A stretch of 39,109 nucleotides of DNA, from NCBI GenBank assembly GCA_040143965.1, contig JASJQH010000044.1:1-39109 (forward strand). The letters run 5' to 3'. Position numbers and translations under genes: made by a program. The notes below the pieces were generated by a model that did no database searches, was not told the DNA's origin, and saw nothing but the letters and a program-made list of their open reading frames with translations. Every line of letters begins with the position of its first letter. The first letter of the stretch is position 1. This document shows positions 11,992 to 22,700 of the stretch, piece after piece. This DNA comes from Basidiobolus ranarum. Its lineage: Eukaryota > Basidiobolomycota > Basidiobolomycetes > Basidiobolales.

Positions 11992-12920
11992 TTAGTAGCG
12001 GATACCAAACCATTTCTTAGGTTTTTTATCTTGTCGAGTATCATCTTGACTACTATTTGAACAAGAGGGATTTATGGATGTAGATGAAACGTGATCTTTA
12101 GCTAGTGATTTTGCTTTATCAAATGGATGGTCTTTCTCCCATTGTAAGTCTATCTGGTATGCCTGTAGAGCATTCTCCATTATATAGTTGTTAGTAGCCA
12201 TATAGTACTTTGCCTCATTCGGATCAACACATTTACTTAATAGTTGGAATCGTTTGACTGCAGCTTTTAGTTCTGTAAGAGAGTTAAAAAAAGCAAAGAA
12301 AAAATCCACTTTTTTCAAGTCATACCTTCGTCTGGTGTAGGTTCCGACTCGGTGGGTCCAAAATACCCCGGAATCAGAAGATAACGACGAGCGATAACGT
12401 TATTGTCAAACATTCTATTGACTTTCTTTAAATCGGTAATCTGCACCGAAAGTCGAAAGTGTAAGCTGAAAAGTATTCACGTAGATGAAATGAAAATAGG
12501 ACCATCAAGTTTATTTGTTCTTACCTCAACCCCATATTTCAAAGCAATGCCAAACAGAGTATCTTTTGGCTTGACATAATGAACGACATTATCGTCAATG
12601 AAACTACTTTTCTCATCTTTGTCAGTATATTTCTCAGAACCTCCATACTGTGGGAGCTCTTCTTCATAAGGAGGTGGACTGCGAAATTCCTTGGTGTCTA
12701 ATGAGTCTGGATTATTTTCCTGGAGAGGAGGTTGACGTACTTGTAAACATAAAGGACAATATTCCAAAAGGCGAGGATTCTCTGCTAAGCAGCTTGGGCA
12801 TACTATGCGGCTACAGCAGGGAGTAAGGTAAAGATCTTCGAGTTTCAAACTAACTCCAGAAACCGGGTCACACAGTGTTTTTAGCTCTTGGTAGCAGACA
12901 AGACAAGTTGGAGCAACCAT
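11992..12920 (-). CDS. Zinc-finger (RING-like) plus LysM domain protein
   Basis: Three exons, 12920-12525, 12440-12326 and 12272-11992, giving 263 residues. The N-terminal 60 residues carry nine cysteines: C6xxC9, C17, C35-C36, C41xxC44 and C55xxC58. The pattern is like a zinc-binding RING-type or treble-clef finger. A PPPY motif (82-85), a classic WW-domain ligand, sits in an acidic linker. A LysM domain follows (113-157): HYVKPKDTLFGIALKYG, then NRMFDNNVIARRYLLIPG across the first splice. The C-terminal third is helical and charged and ends WFGIRY. There is no signal peptide, so this is an intracellular LysM protein like the LYSMD group and not a secreted chitin-binding effector. Ligand and role are unknown. 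It is divergent from the Bfr1-like gene, sharing 820 bp of promoter. Confidence 0.85.
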
Positions 12921-13740
12921 GATAAATGCTTTTTATGTTCGGTACTGATAGTTTAGTTGGAAAAATAGTCGGGTTAAAAGAAGAAAGAGAGTGAGTTAAT
13001 AAGCTATTCAGTCACAAGATAGGTAGGTAAAGCTTTCCCGTCACAAGACAATGAGGTAAAGTTTTCATACTTGACTAGTACATCGACCCTTCTATTTTTA
13101 CCGAATCGGGAAACCATATGTCAGTCACTCATCCAACCAGCATGCAAAGTTACGGGCATACGGCTCAACTCTACTGTCATCAATCAGCCTAGGTGACTGT
13201 TTTGTGATCATCTCAAACCATCGATTTGAGCATAAAGCAAAACTAATTCCGCCGGTTCATGTCTAAGGGCAATGATCTCAAGAGTAACTTTATGCCCGCT
13301 GCGCCACTTGAGATGTACTTTCGGTTGAGACATACCGAAATCTATGATTCTCGAATAAAATCAATCCTGAATATTGTCCAATTAAAATGGATCATAAATA
13401 ACCCAAACTCCATACCACATTACGGGTTATGATTGGTTGAGGATTTTGAGTTTGATCAGTAAATTCGGTAGTAATAACAAACGTTAGGCCAAACACATTC
13501 CGTAAAAATAAACAATCTTTGACAAAAATAATTCTCAAATGCCAACATCAATACCGATTTGAACCATTCAAAAAGAATATCATGGAAGCGATCCAGAGTC
13601 CCACTAATTTGAATATGAAATTTCGGTGGTGTCACTGTTGGCCAAGTGCTTTATCTAGCATTATTTCTTCGATATTCCTTTTCTCTTTACGTTAACTCGT
13701 TCTTTTCTCCTTTGGTTTTTTGATCCAGTTATATTCTTTA
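12921..13740. promoter_or_regulatory. Divergent promoter region between the LysM gene and the Bfr1-like gene
   Basis: 820 bp without a credible gene. A CT-rich tract (about 13660-13720) lies just before the Bfr1-like ATG, as is common in fungal promoters. Two nearly identical segments (GTCACAAGA...GAGGTAAAG, about 13013-13062) form a short imperfect direct repeat near the LysM start. Confidence 0.5.
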
Positions 13741-15290
13741 ATGATGGCAACCAACACCACCACCCAAACTCAAAAGAGGGTTAGCAAGCCTGATCAAGAA
13801 GTCTATAGAAAAAATCTTGATGAGATTGATGCTAGCATCGAAGCAGTCAAGGAAAAATTGGTAAATAATCCCTTTCTTTTATACCTATTCGAGAAGAGAA
13901 GCCTAAAGTTCAAACAATTTCCGATAGACTCTTATCAAAGAAAAGATTGGCGGTGCCGATAGCAAAGGTCCCAGTGGTGACAGACGTTCCCAATTACTCG
14001 ATAAACTCCAAGAGATTCGCACACAACAAGCTGAGATTAAAAAATCTAAGCAATCTGTTCGCGACCAGATGAACGTTTTCAATGCCAATATCAGGAGAAA
14101 GGTATGTTGTCTATTATATATCTGAGTAAACAGGCTTGGACTAACTGGTGCTCATTTGTGTTCTAAAGGTTGGTGAAATGAAGGATTCCAAGGACAAATC
14201 TCCCTTCAAAACTCTCAAGGAAATTGAAACCCAAATTGAGTAAGCACTCTTTGTTTACCCCTATACCTTGATAATAATCGAAGTACTTAATTGATTTCAT
14301 GGTAGAACTCTAGAAAACCAACTTGAAAGTGGTTCCCTCAAGCTCATTGAGGAGAAACGTGTAGTTAATGAGATCTCCAACCTTAAGAAATCTAGAAAGA
14401 ATGCTGAATCTTTCGAAGCTCAACAGCAATCTATCGACGAAGACAAGAAGAAGATTGAAGAATTAAAAGTACTTCTCGATGACCCTAAGAACAAGGCCTT
14501 AAATGATGAATATAACGCCATTCAAGCCGAACTTGATACCCTCAGCAAGGGACGCGAATCTGAGCGTGCCAAGAGAAACGAATTATTTAATGAACGTAAC
14601 AAACTTCAAAAGGAACTCGATGCTATTTACAACAATAAGCGCGCCGTTCAAGATGCCTATAGAAATGCCAACAATGAATACTACAAATGGCAACAAGAGG
14701 ATCGTACCCGTCGCCAGGAACAATTCCGTTTAAAGAAGCAACAGGAAGTTGAAGAGAAGAAGGCTGCTATTGCTGCTCAAGAAAGAGAATTGGCTGAAGT
14801 CCCAGCATACCTCGATGAAATTAATTCCTGTGATACTCTTCTCAACTATCTTCAACAGTATTCTTCCGATCAATCCGCTGCCGAAAAGACCGAAGAAGTT
14901 AGCGCACCTTCTACCTTGAACATCCGTGAGCCTGACACCAACAACAATGTACCTGAAGGATTTGTTCTCAAGAAGAAGTCCGATGACGAATACTTTGTCG
15001 GTGGCAAAGCATCCAAGAAGAACAAGAATAAGAACAAGAACGAGCCCAAGGCTTCTACTTTCAAGCTTCCTCTTAGTATTATGGAGCAAATGTGGGAGTT
15101 GAAGTTGGACGTCCCTGTTTCTGCTGGTGATGCTGATAAATCTATCGTTGCTATCAAGGAGAAGAAACAATGGTTCAAAGAAAACCAAGAACGCGTCACT
15201 GCTGAAAACAAAGCTAAGGCTGAAGCTAAGATTGCTGCTTTGAACAAAAACCAAGAAACTGCCACTGAAGCTGTCGAAGCCACCAACTAA
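13741..15290 (+). CDS. BFR1: Bfr1-like coiled-coil protein (mRNP/polysome-associated)
   Basis: Four exons, 13741-13860, 13946-14101, 14169-14239 and 14306-15290, giving 443 residues (yeast Bfr1 is 470). The acceptor at 13945 was chosen because the nearer AG at 13940 breaks the frame. A second ATG at 13744 is equally usable. The protein is almost entirely charged coiled coil from about residue 20 to 330, with features seen in Bfr1: KPDQEVYRKNLDEIDA at the start, SPFKTLKEIETQIE, and DDPKNKALNDEYNAIQAEL. A KNKNKNKN basic patch and the segment PLSIMEQMWELKLDVP lie towards the C-terminus. In yeast Bfr1 binds mRNPs and ribosomes at the ER and affects secretion and ploidy. No membrane segment is present. 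The gene name rests on recognition by eye. Confidence 0.88.
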
Positions 15291-15593
15291 AAAGGGGTAC
15301 TTGTCCTACCAAACAAACCTCACAATTCAAAAAAGCACCATTACATTCTATCTTGTTCAACTAATAATAAAAGTAATGTCTAGACTGCGTATAGGTTCAA
15401 GCTATTCCATTATTAGTCAGTTTTATATATCTTTGCCGTGACAACCTATTTACGATTTAAAGTGTTTTTTCTAAAGAGTGTACTAACGTATATTGGCAAA
15501 TAAGGAGGGGAAAAATTGGGGGATTAAGGGCATATAAAAATTTCATCATAGGAAGGCAGGAAGTGTGGGAAAGTCAACAACAGAGTGGTACAT
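15291..15593. other. Convergent 3' intergenic region
   Basis: 303 bp between two stop codons that face each other (Bfr1-like gene on plus, chitosanase on minus). It contains 3' UTR sequence only, with the AATAAA noted separately. Confidence 0.6.
15366..15371 (+). terminator. Poly(A) signal AATAAA for the Bfr1-like gene
   Basis: AATAAA 76 nt after the TAA at 15288-15290, at a distance normal for a 3' UTR cleavage signal. Confidence 0.5.
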
Positions 15594-16553
15594 CTATTTG
15601 CACTGTGGTCCAGGTGTATTTGTAATTTCGTTTCCAGTAATGTTTACTCCATAATTGGGCAGAAAGATGGGATGTTGCAAATCTAGATCTCCTATGGAGA
15701 GAACATCTTGTAAATCAGATACTCTATCGGCAGAAGGTGGCCAAGTATCATCTGGATAGCAGCAGAGAAGTTGGCGTCTTGTTTTCAGGAATTTCGCAAG
15801 ATAATCTTTTTCTGACAGATAGCCTTTACTTCCAGTGACTGTGATTATTTTAACAAGATTGATATCAGCTTCATTCATTTGCCAGCCGTGTTGAATGATT
15901 GTGTCATAAAAGATCGCCTTCCCCAGGTTACTCTCGACGCCCACTCTTTTGGCGAACTTTAATGCTGGTGTAAAGTACATATCATCATTGATTTGATCTT
16001 GTATCCCGTTAAAGTTGGAGTTTTTACATGAAGTCGCGGTCCAGGTCTTATCAAAATCAACCAACTCACTTGTGTCATCTCTTTTAGAGTCACATTGAGC
16101 TAGTGTATCTATTTTTTCCAAAGTGGGTATATATTTAGAAAGTGCGGAACGTGGGTTAACCTCTTCATATTTGTGTAGTACCGTCAAAGCGTCTCCGGTC
16201 CCAGTGGTGAAGCCTATTCTGCCGCAAGTGAATCCCCTACCATCGTTAAGTTTTTCACAGGCTGCATATCCGTAGATCTCGTTGCCATTTTCAAATACGT
16301 TAGTGATGATCTCCGCGTATTTTTTAGCTCTTGAAGAGATCTCGGCGATAGGCCATGTCTTGATATTATAAAATTCTCTAGTCATCTTCGCGTTTGGGTT
16401 ACAGTTGGCCTTTTTCGCTACGAATTGGAACTTCCCGCAGTTTTTGGGAGATTTTTCGTATTCTTTCGTGCAAAAAGGGGTTTCTTTTGCCTGCACATTA
16501 GACTGATAAATACTTGGCCAGGCAACCAGTACTAAACAAATGGACTTGAACAT
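15594..16553 (-). CDS. Secreted chitosanase, glycoside hydrolase family 46 (copy 1)
   Basis: Single exon of 319 residues starting at ATG 16553. Residues 1-22 form a signal peptide (hydrophobic SICLVLVAWPSIY, likely cleavage after VQA), so the enzyme is exported. The GH46 catalytic region is clear. ITNVFENG supplies the acid Glu (about E88) and DGRGFTCGRIGFTTGTGD supplies the Asp (about D104), as in Streptomyces N174 chitosanase. The later block DDMYFTPALKFAKRVG...FYDTIIQHGW is also typical. It hydrolyses GlcN-GlcN bonds in chitosan, a main wall polymer of Mucoromycota, so it may remodel the fungus's own wall or digest other fungi. About ten cysteines suggest disulfides. It lies downstream of a second copy on the same strand. 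Confidence 0.94.
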   Translation of the reverse strand: MFKSICLVLVAWPSIYQSNVQAKETPFCTKEYEKSPKNCGKFQFVAKKANCNPNAKMTREFYNIKTWPIAEISSRAKKYAEIITNVFENGNEIYGYAACEKLNDGRGFTCGRIGFTTGTGDALTVLHKYEEVNPRSALSKYIPTLEKIDTLAQCDSKRDDTSELVDFDKTWTATSCKNSNFNGIQDQINDDMYFTPALKFAKRVGVESNLGKAIFYDTIIQHGWQMNEADINLVKIITVTGSKGYLSEKDYLAKFLKTRRQLLCCYPDDTWPPSADRVSDLQDVLSIGDLDLQHPIFLPNYGVNITGNEITNTPGPQCK

Positions 16554-17127
16554 ATGAATTGGGTTTAAGCGGTTGTTCGGTATTTAAAGGTTTGAATTAA
16601 GCTTCGACTGCTCCGTTAAGTCTTCACCTTCCCTAATATATACTACGACTTGGATGTACTAGTGAGGTAGGAGAAATCCCCCTTATAGAGCGATACTTAT
16701 GTAAAATGATGCTGAGCATCTAAGGTGATAATAAATCTCGGGAATTGAGAAGCCCCTACTTTCTGCCTCAAGGGACATTATCCAAACGGTTGTGGAAATT
16801 CATTCGTCAACTACCGACGGAGATTTTCTTCCAGTCTATACATAGTGAGGATTCGACCTGCTATCTCGGAAATATTGGAAAGCTTTAGTGATTCTCGGTA
16901 AATTCCTAGCACCATGTGTACCTTGCATACGGAATCTGCTAGTCGCTGATCCAGAGATAATATCTTACTAGATAAATGAATGATGTCATACGTCCACTTC
17001 CGATAGCTAAACTGGATTTTATCCCTGTTCAAGCAATTCGGTCAAAGTAAAAGAGCCAGAACAAGGTTTATGTGAGATTTTATTGACTTGTATCTTACAT
17101 TTTGAATATCTAACAAAACTCTGATAT
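16554..17127. other. Spacer between the two chitosanase genes (promoter of copy 1)
   Basis: 574 bp. The AT-rich CCTTTAAATA (minus sense) at 16581-16590 may be a TATA-like element for copy 1, though it lies only about 30 bp before the ATG. A 73-codon open frame at 16811-17032 (minus) begins at a non-ATG codon and shows no similarity that I recognise; I do not call it a gene. Confidence 0.5.
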
Positions 17128-18090
17128 CTAATAACCCTTACATAGTGGGCTCTTTTTGTTTACCTTTTCTTTTCCCGTTACTGTGGCCCCGTAGTTTGGC
17201 AGTTTTAATGGCCGTGTTAGGTTTAGATCATTCGATGTTACTTTCTCTTTAAGAACTGATTGTAGATCAACAATTCTATCTGCTGATTGTGGCCATGTGT
17301 TGTCGGGATAACAGCAAAGCATCTGACGCCTAATGAGTAGGAATTTGGAAAGATATTCAGCCTCTGTTAGGTTTCCTCTTTGACCAGTTAGGTTCATTAT
17401 TCGGACAATATTGATTTCCTCTTCATTCACTTGCCATCCATGCTGAACGATGGTATCGTAAAAGATCGATTTACCAAGATTTGTCTCCAAAGATACGCTT
17501 TTCGCAAATTTCATTGCTGGCGTGAAGTACATATCGTCATTGACATTATCTTGTGCTAGCCTAAAGCTGGCATCTTTACAAGCAGTTTGGATCCATACTT
17601 TGTCGAAGCTCTCAAGTCCTGTAGTGCCATTTCTCTTATTGTCACAAAGACTGAGCTGATCCAACTCCTTTAGACGCTCAGTGTATTTACTGAGCGCTGA
17701 AGGTTTCGTGGTACCTTCACTGTGTTTGTTAATCACCACCAATGCATCCCCAGTTCCAGTAGTAAATCCAACTCTACCACATGTATAACCTCTCTTGTCT
17801 CCCAAGATTTCGCAGTTGGGATAACCAAACACGGTGTTCCCATTTTCAAATACATTTGTAATTATTTGTGCTTTAAGTTTACCTTCCTTTGAGATGTTCG
17901 CCGCCGGCCAGTCTTTAAGATCGTAAAACCTTTGATCCGGTGGGATATCCTTACATTTGGCTGATGTAAATGCGAATTTAGAACAATTTTCTGGAGTATT
18001 GGCATACTCTTTCTGACAGAAATTCTCCTCCGCCAGTGCAGAAGCTGCTAGTGCCACAAGGATAAGTAGAGAAGGGAGGCTGTATGTCAT
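17128..18090 (-). CDS. Secreted chitosanase, glycoside hydrolase family 46 (copy 2)
   Basis: Single exon of 320 residues starting at ATG 18090. It has a textbook signal peptide (SLLILVALAASALA, cleavage near residue 20). The catalytic Glu lies in ITNVFENG (about E82) and the Asp in GDKRGYTCG (about D98). The usual DGRG motif reads DKRG, keeping the acid but replacing the adjacent glycine with lysine. Several N-glycosylation sequons (NIS, NGT, NLT) are present, as expected of a secretory protein. It is roughly half identical to copy 1, with the same length, cysteine pattern and intronless structure, so the pair is a tandem duplication that is not recent. A TATATAAT box lies about 45 bp upstream. 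Confidence 0.94.
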   Translation of the reverse strand: MTYSLPSLLILVALAASALAEENFCQKEYANTPENCSKFAFTSAKCKDIPPDQRFYDLKDWPAANISKEGKLKAQIITNVFENGNTVFGYPNCEILGDKRGYTCGRVGFTTGTGDALVVINKHSEGTTKPSALSKYTERLKELDQLSLCDNKRNGTTGLESFDKVWIQTACKDASFRLAQDNVNDDMYFTPAMKFAKSVSLETNLGKSIFYDTIVQHGWQVNEEEINIVRIMNLTGQRGNLTEAEYLSKFLLIRRQMLCCYPDNTWPQSADRIVDLQSVLKEKVTSNDLNLTRPLKLPNYGATVTGKEKVNKKSPLCKGY

Positions 18091-18130
18091 CTCTGAATGA
18101 GTTGCTTTACAACATCATTGCTCCCCTCTC

Positions 18131-18138
18131 ATTATATA
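18131..18138 (-). promoter_or_regulatory. TATA box of chitosanase copy 2
   Basis: Minus-strand TATATAAT, 41-48 bp upstream of the ATG at 18090. Position and sequence fit a core TATA element of an inducible secreted-enzyme gene. Confidence 0.5.
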
Positions 18139-18237
18139 TTTGACTGTTGGATTGTCTAATCCTGTCAATAATCAATTGTACTCCACGAAATAGTCTACAT
18201 ACTGGTGCGAACTCATTGGACGTTCTTTCATTTTCGT

Positions 18238-18477
18238 TTAATAATTACCAAACCAGGAATTGATCAGCTTCATTCTAGCCCAATCAAGTAAATCAATAAT
18301 AAAGTATATTTCATTAAGGAAGTATACCAGGTTAGCAGATATCCTGGTTAATTCGATGGCATAATCCATAAACTCAAACCTGCAAGGTGTGAGGAGAAGG
18401 AAAGGAGAGGGTACAGAGCAATTGATTGTGAACAGTGGAGCATACGAATTAAGGTTTCCATTTGAAGAATCCATCAT
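18238..18477 (-). CDS. Possible small protein gene of 57 (spliced) or 79 (unspliced) residues
   Basis: Two in-frame ATGs (18477 and 18474) open a frame that contains a plausible 66-nt intron, 18445-18380 (GTATGC...CTTGCAG). Splicing exon 18477-18446 to 18379-18238 gives 57 residues. Leaving it in gives 79 residues without a stop. The C-terminal part (LVYFLNEIYFIIDLLDWARM) is amphipathic or hydrophobic. I recognise no family. It lies within the chitosanase copy 2 promoter region, so chance is a real alternative; the intron signals and doubled ATG are the only support. Confidence 0.28.
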   Translation of the reverse strand: MMDSSNGNLNSYAPLFTINCSVPSPFLLLTPCRFEFMDYAIELTRISANLVYFLNEIYFIIDLLDWARMKLINSWFGNY

Positions 18478-18666
18478 TTAGGTACTAATTGGTTTCAATT
18501 TTGTATACAAATGAGCGTTTCTACCGGGTCACTTGGTGGGAATTGTACTTTGCATGAAACACACATTGTCTTGAATTCAATTGACTAATACACGTTTAAT
18601 GTTGAAAAATAAACAAACAATTTACATTGGTCAAGTAGTAAAAGAAATCATTCATAGTCGGGATAC

Positions 18667-19218
18667 TCATTTTAACAAAGCCATTTCTACTGCAGCGGCT
18701 CCCCAGTCTTCTCCGTGGTTATGCCCCTTGTTGCTTCCCTTGCCCATACCAGCTCTCTCTAAAGCCTGGTCATCGGTGAGACAAGTAAGAACTCCAAAAA
18801 TAACCGGTATTCCGGTATCGAGTCCAACACGCATGAGTCCTTGACTAACTGCGTCACAGATATATTCAAAGTGCATGGTACTGCCTTTAATCAGGACTCC
18901 AATACAAATAACTGCGTCAAAGGGACGTTCAGTATCCTCCTCGGGAGTGGTACCACCTAATAGATCATTATTGGTGACAGATTGAACTTGAGAGTTACTA
19001 ATTAGACGCTTGGCTGCGAAAGGAAGCTCATAAGAACCAGACACTTCCTTAGTCACGATATTTTCTGCTTTGACATTATACTTGGAGACCATGGTGTCAT
19101 GAGCCCCTTTAACTAAACCGTCCACTATTTCTTTGTTCCAACGGGCATGAACGATAAGTACGCGAAGATTAGAACCATCATGGCTTTGAGTTGATGAGGC
19201 GACACCCTTTTCGAACAT
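18667..19218 (-). CDS. RIB4: 6,7-dimethyl-8-ribityllumazine synthase
   Basis: Single exon of 183 residues, slightly longer than yeast Rib4 (169). It catalyses the penultimate step of riboflavin synthesis, joining 5-amino-6-ribitylamino-uracil with 3,4-dihydroxy-2-butanone 4-phosphate in the cytosol. Family motifs: VHARWN near residue 25, [14 protein letters not shown] (59-72), the phosphate-binding [14 protein letters not shown] with the catalytic-site histidine at about H116, and the closing [17 protein letters not shown]. The insert [15 protein letters not shown] (about 75-89) lengthens a surface loop. The extra [20 protein letters not shown] end is usual for eukaryotic forms. By family the enzyme assembles as pentamers. 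Fungal pathways depend on it because animals lack it. Confidence 0.96.
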   Translation of the reverse strand: MFEKGVASSTQSHDGSNLRVLIVHARWNKEIVDGLVKGAHDTMVSKYNVKAENIVTKEVSGSYELPFAAKRLISNSQVQSVTNNDLLGGTTPEEDTERPFDAVICIGVLIKGSTMHFEYICDAVSQGLMRVGLDTGIPVIFGVLTCLTDDQALERAGMGKGSNKGHNHGEDWGAAAVEMALLK

Positions 19219-19716
19219 GTTGGATAATAGAAATAAAGTAGAAGTAACGAAAAAATTTCGATTGATAAAATTTCTGGTTTATTCACTAAAATATACGTCA
19301 TCAAGCGTACCCCTTCCCCCAAATTACAGGAATCTCCAATATTTTAATGATTGGCTAACTAGATTTTTAAAAATTGGCTGTCGAATGGTTTTTGAATACT
19401 AAAGAGATGCAGTCTAAAAGACCCAATCTACTTGAAAATGCAACTTGGGCTAAAAAACTATTAATGTCTCAGAGTAATATGGACTTCCAAGAAATGGATA
19501 TTAATTATAATGGTACAAACCTGAATACTTTATATAAACAATAAACAATTAAAAGAATTAATCGATAGATTTAGAAATAAAAAATATAATAAAAAAGGAA
19601 AGGGAATGGGAATGAGAGAGGGAGTGTTAATTAGAAAGGCTTACTACCAATATTGTTAGTAAGTATGAACTCTATATGTTGATGACTGGTGGTAGGGATT
19701 GGAAGTAACGATCCAT
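19219..19716. promoter_or_regulatory. Promoter of the lumazine synthase gene and 3' flank of the SNF2 gene
   Basis: 498 bp, very AT-rich (poly-A/T tracts at about 19540-19620). No credible reading frame. No clear FMN-riboswitch fold was seen, nor would one be expected in a fungal gene of this pathway. Confidence 0.5.
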
Positions 19717-22700
19717 TTACTCGATCTCGGAATCTTCGTCTAATAAAGGTCGACGACGAGATTGCTTAGAAGCATCGATTCTCGGTGATGATCGGAGTGC
19801 TTTGGTGCGTAGTTTTTTCCCTTTAATTGAACCTACATTTCGATGTTAGTAGAATACTGCGTGTTTAGTATGGCATAGCTACAACGTACCCAAACTAATT
19901 GTTTCCTCCGATCCTGCTCTATCACTGTTCTTTCGGGTCGAGGATTCCGAGGCTATACTTACACTATCCTCGGGAGCTTCAGTAAGTGCAGCAGGGATAT
20001 GGCCTCCGGGGAAAAGCTCCTCAAACTTAGCATCGAAAGCCTCTTGCATTTTGTCAGCATCTACATACACCCATGATCCTTCTTCATTGAAAGTCCGAGC
20101 ATTGTTGAACATTAAATGGAAATCCTCACGGATTTGGTTGACATTCTTGTAGTAGCTTGTCTTCATCCTCTTTCGGATAATATCCATGGCAATGGGTTGC
20201 TTAATCATGGTATAGTACTGCGGGTACATCTTTTTGCTTGGTAATTCCAAAAACAACAGACAACGTTGGCGATTGCTGCAAAAGAAAGTACAATTAGACA
20301 CATGTAAGTGAGTATATAACTATCTCGATAGAACTATACTCTTCTTCAGGATCAACGCAGTCTTCAACAGCGGAGTACAATTCTTGGAACAAATGATCCA
20401 AGTTACGCTTCACTTGAGAGGGTGTATCCGATAAACCAGCATCCTTTTCTTTGGCTACTCTACGTTTTTTTCTAGCTGGAGTCTGTTGGGAATAAATCAA
20501 TATAAAAGCCATCAAGATACTACTATTCAATAGAGACATACAGGAGTAGGAGTTTCTGCGGTTTTCTTTTTGGATCTACCTCGTCTAGGGGTTTCACTAC
20601 TAGCAACGCTAGCTGTATCATCAATATCTTCTTGCAGCTGTACACGCTTAGAGGATTTCGGTTCAGGAGTATCAACCTCTTCTTTCGAGGACTTGTTCTT
20701 CTTTCGCTCTTCACGACGTCTTCGTCTTTCTTTTTTCTTCGCAATCACCTCATCAACGTCAAGATTATCGTCCTCGATAGCCTAACGAAGGATAAATGAT
20801 TTTAGAAATTATTATGATAATAAATGAGCAATCAGACCATACCTCAAGCCACTGCTCCTCAGTAAGACCATCATCATAGTGAATCTCTCCCTTAGAACGA
20901 TGTCCACGCCCACGATGTCCATCATCTTCTTCTTGCTTACGTAGATCCTCTTCATGATCCCGCATGTAGATGTCTGGTAATTCATGCTCTTGAATTAATC
21001 GTTCAGGCTTCTTGCCACGTCCACCTGAACGCTTCCAAGCCTTCTCAGCTTCAAGCTCTCGATCCTTATCCATCTGCTTGAAGATGGCAAGTTCTTCATC
21101 AGAACGGGCTATGATCTCATTCAAATCATCATCGTTCAGCTCCTCATCCATATCGCTTTCATTCGAATTGTCCACCTCTAGTAAAGTTCGCAAGAATGCC
21201 TCACGTTCCTCCGCGGTACTTTTATTATCGAATTTACCTGCTTGAATAACTTTCCCATCCATATCCAATTTGTATTGCGCTCTGGCTAGAATGGTTTCTT
21301 CGACCGAGTTTTCTGAAATTAATCGGAGAATTCGAACTTCTTTCGTCTGACCGATACGATGAGCACGATCTTGTGCTTGAAGATCTTGATGTGGATTCCA
21401 ATCAGAATCGAATATAATAACTGTATCCGCAGTCTGAAGATTCAACCCAAGCCCACCAGCTCGGGTACTCAAGAGGAACATTTTATAGGGTGAGTCGGGT
21501 GCGTTAAACTGCTTCAATAGCAGAGAACGATCGTCTGATTTCACAGTACCGTCCAATCTAAGGTATTCAATTCCTTTATAAACGAGGAAATCTTCCATGA
21601 TACTCATGATGGTTGTCATTTGAAAGAACATTAGTATCCGATGTCCAGTAGCAAAGTATTTCGGTAGAATTCTGTCCAGTAGTTCAAATTTTCCCGACAC
21701 ACGGTACAAACACTCGTCGTTAGTGCGGGATGGATTGATGGCTCGTTCTACATCTTCAAAGACAAATGGATGGTTACAAATCTTCCTGAGTTGCATGATT
21801 GTATTGTTGAGTCCTCGGATACCAGTAGCGCTGTGGAAGTGGGTGTTTTCAGTTAGCATATGTCAATAAAGATTATCAATGCAAGGATGATTTACCCTTT
21901 TTCATCATCGGTTGTGAACAACATTCCGTGCTTTCGCATTTGATTGTAAAGCTTCGTTTGTAGAGCTGAAAGTTTGCATTTCACCACTGTTTCTACTTTA
22001 TCGGGTAACTCAGATTCAACATCCTTTTTCAAACGTCTCAGTAAAAATGGTCGAAGGACCTAATGAATGGTTAGCATTGGGCCAAGTGATTTGCTATAGG
22101 AGGTGACTTAGATGATACCTTGTGTAAGCGTCTGATAATCAAGAGTGCCTCCTCTTCATTTAATTCAATCTTGTCTTGACCTCCAGCATTGGCAAACGGT
22201 GTGTTGAACCACTCATCAAAGCTCTTAACTGAGTTAAAGATCTTGGGCAAGACAAAGTTAAGTAACGCCCACAATTCTGGAAGATTGTTCTACGCATTAT
22301 TCAGGAAAGGTTAGCTGAGTATCTATGGGAATGAACTGGGATGTATACTAACTTGAAGCGGCGTGCCGGTAAGAATCAGGCGATACCTTGTCGAATAATA
22401 TTGAGTTAATGTGTAGGTAAGCTTGGAGTTGACATTTTTCATACGGTGACCCTCGTCGATGATCATATGAACCCATTTGATTTTTCCCAAAATGTGCTTA
22501 TCCTTGATGATATATTCGAACGTCGTCAAGAGCACCTGGAAATTGCCATGCTTAATTTGCATTTGTTGGATTTCACGACGCTCATTAGGCGGGCCTTTGT
22601 ATACTACTTTGACAACGGACGGCGCCCATTTCTCAAACTCTAGTGTCCAATTGGTAAGCGTTCTGAATTGGTAGATTTGGATTAGACTTGGGCACATTTT

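Noticed and set aside
14730-15286. Long minus-strand frames opposite the Bfr1-like gene
   Set aside because: Leu/Ser/Phe-rich translations typical of the reverse of a Lys/Glu-rich coiled coil.
16811-17032. 73-codon minus-strand frame between the chitosanases
   Set aside because: Starts at a non-ATG codon, has no similarity to GH46 or anything I recognise and no splice link to a neighbour.
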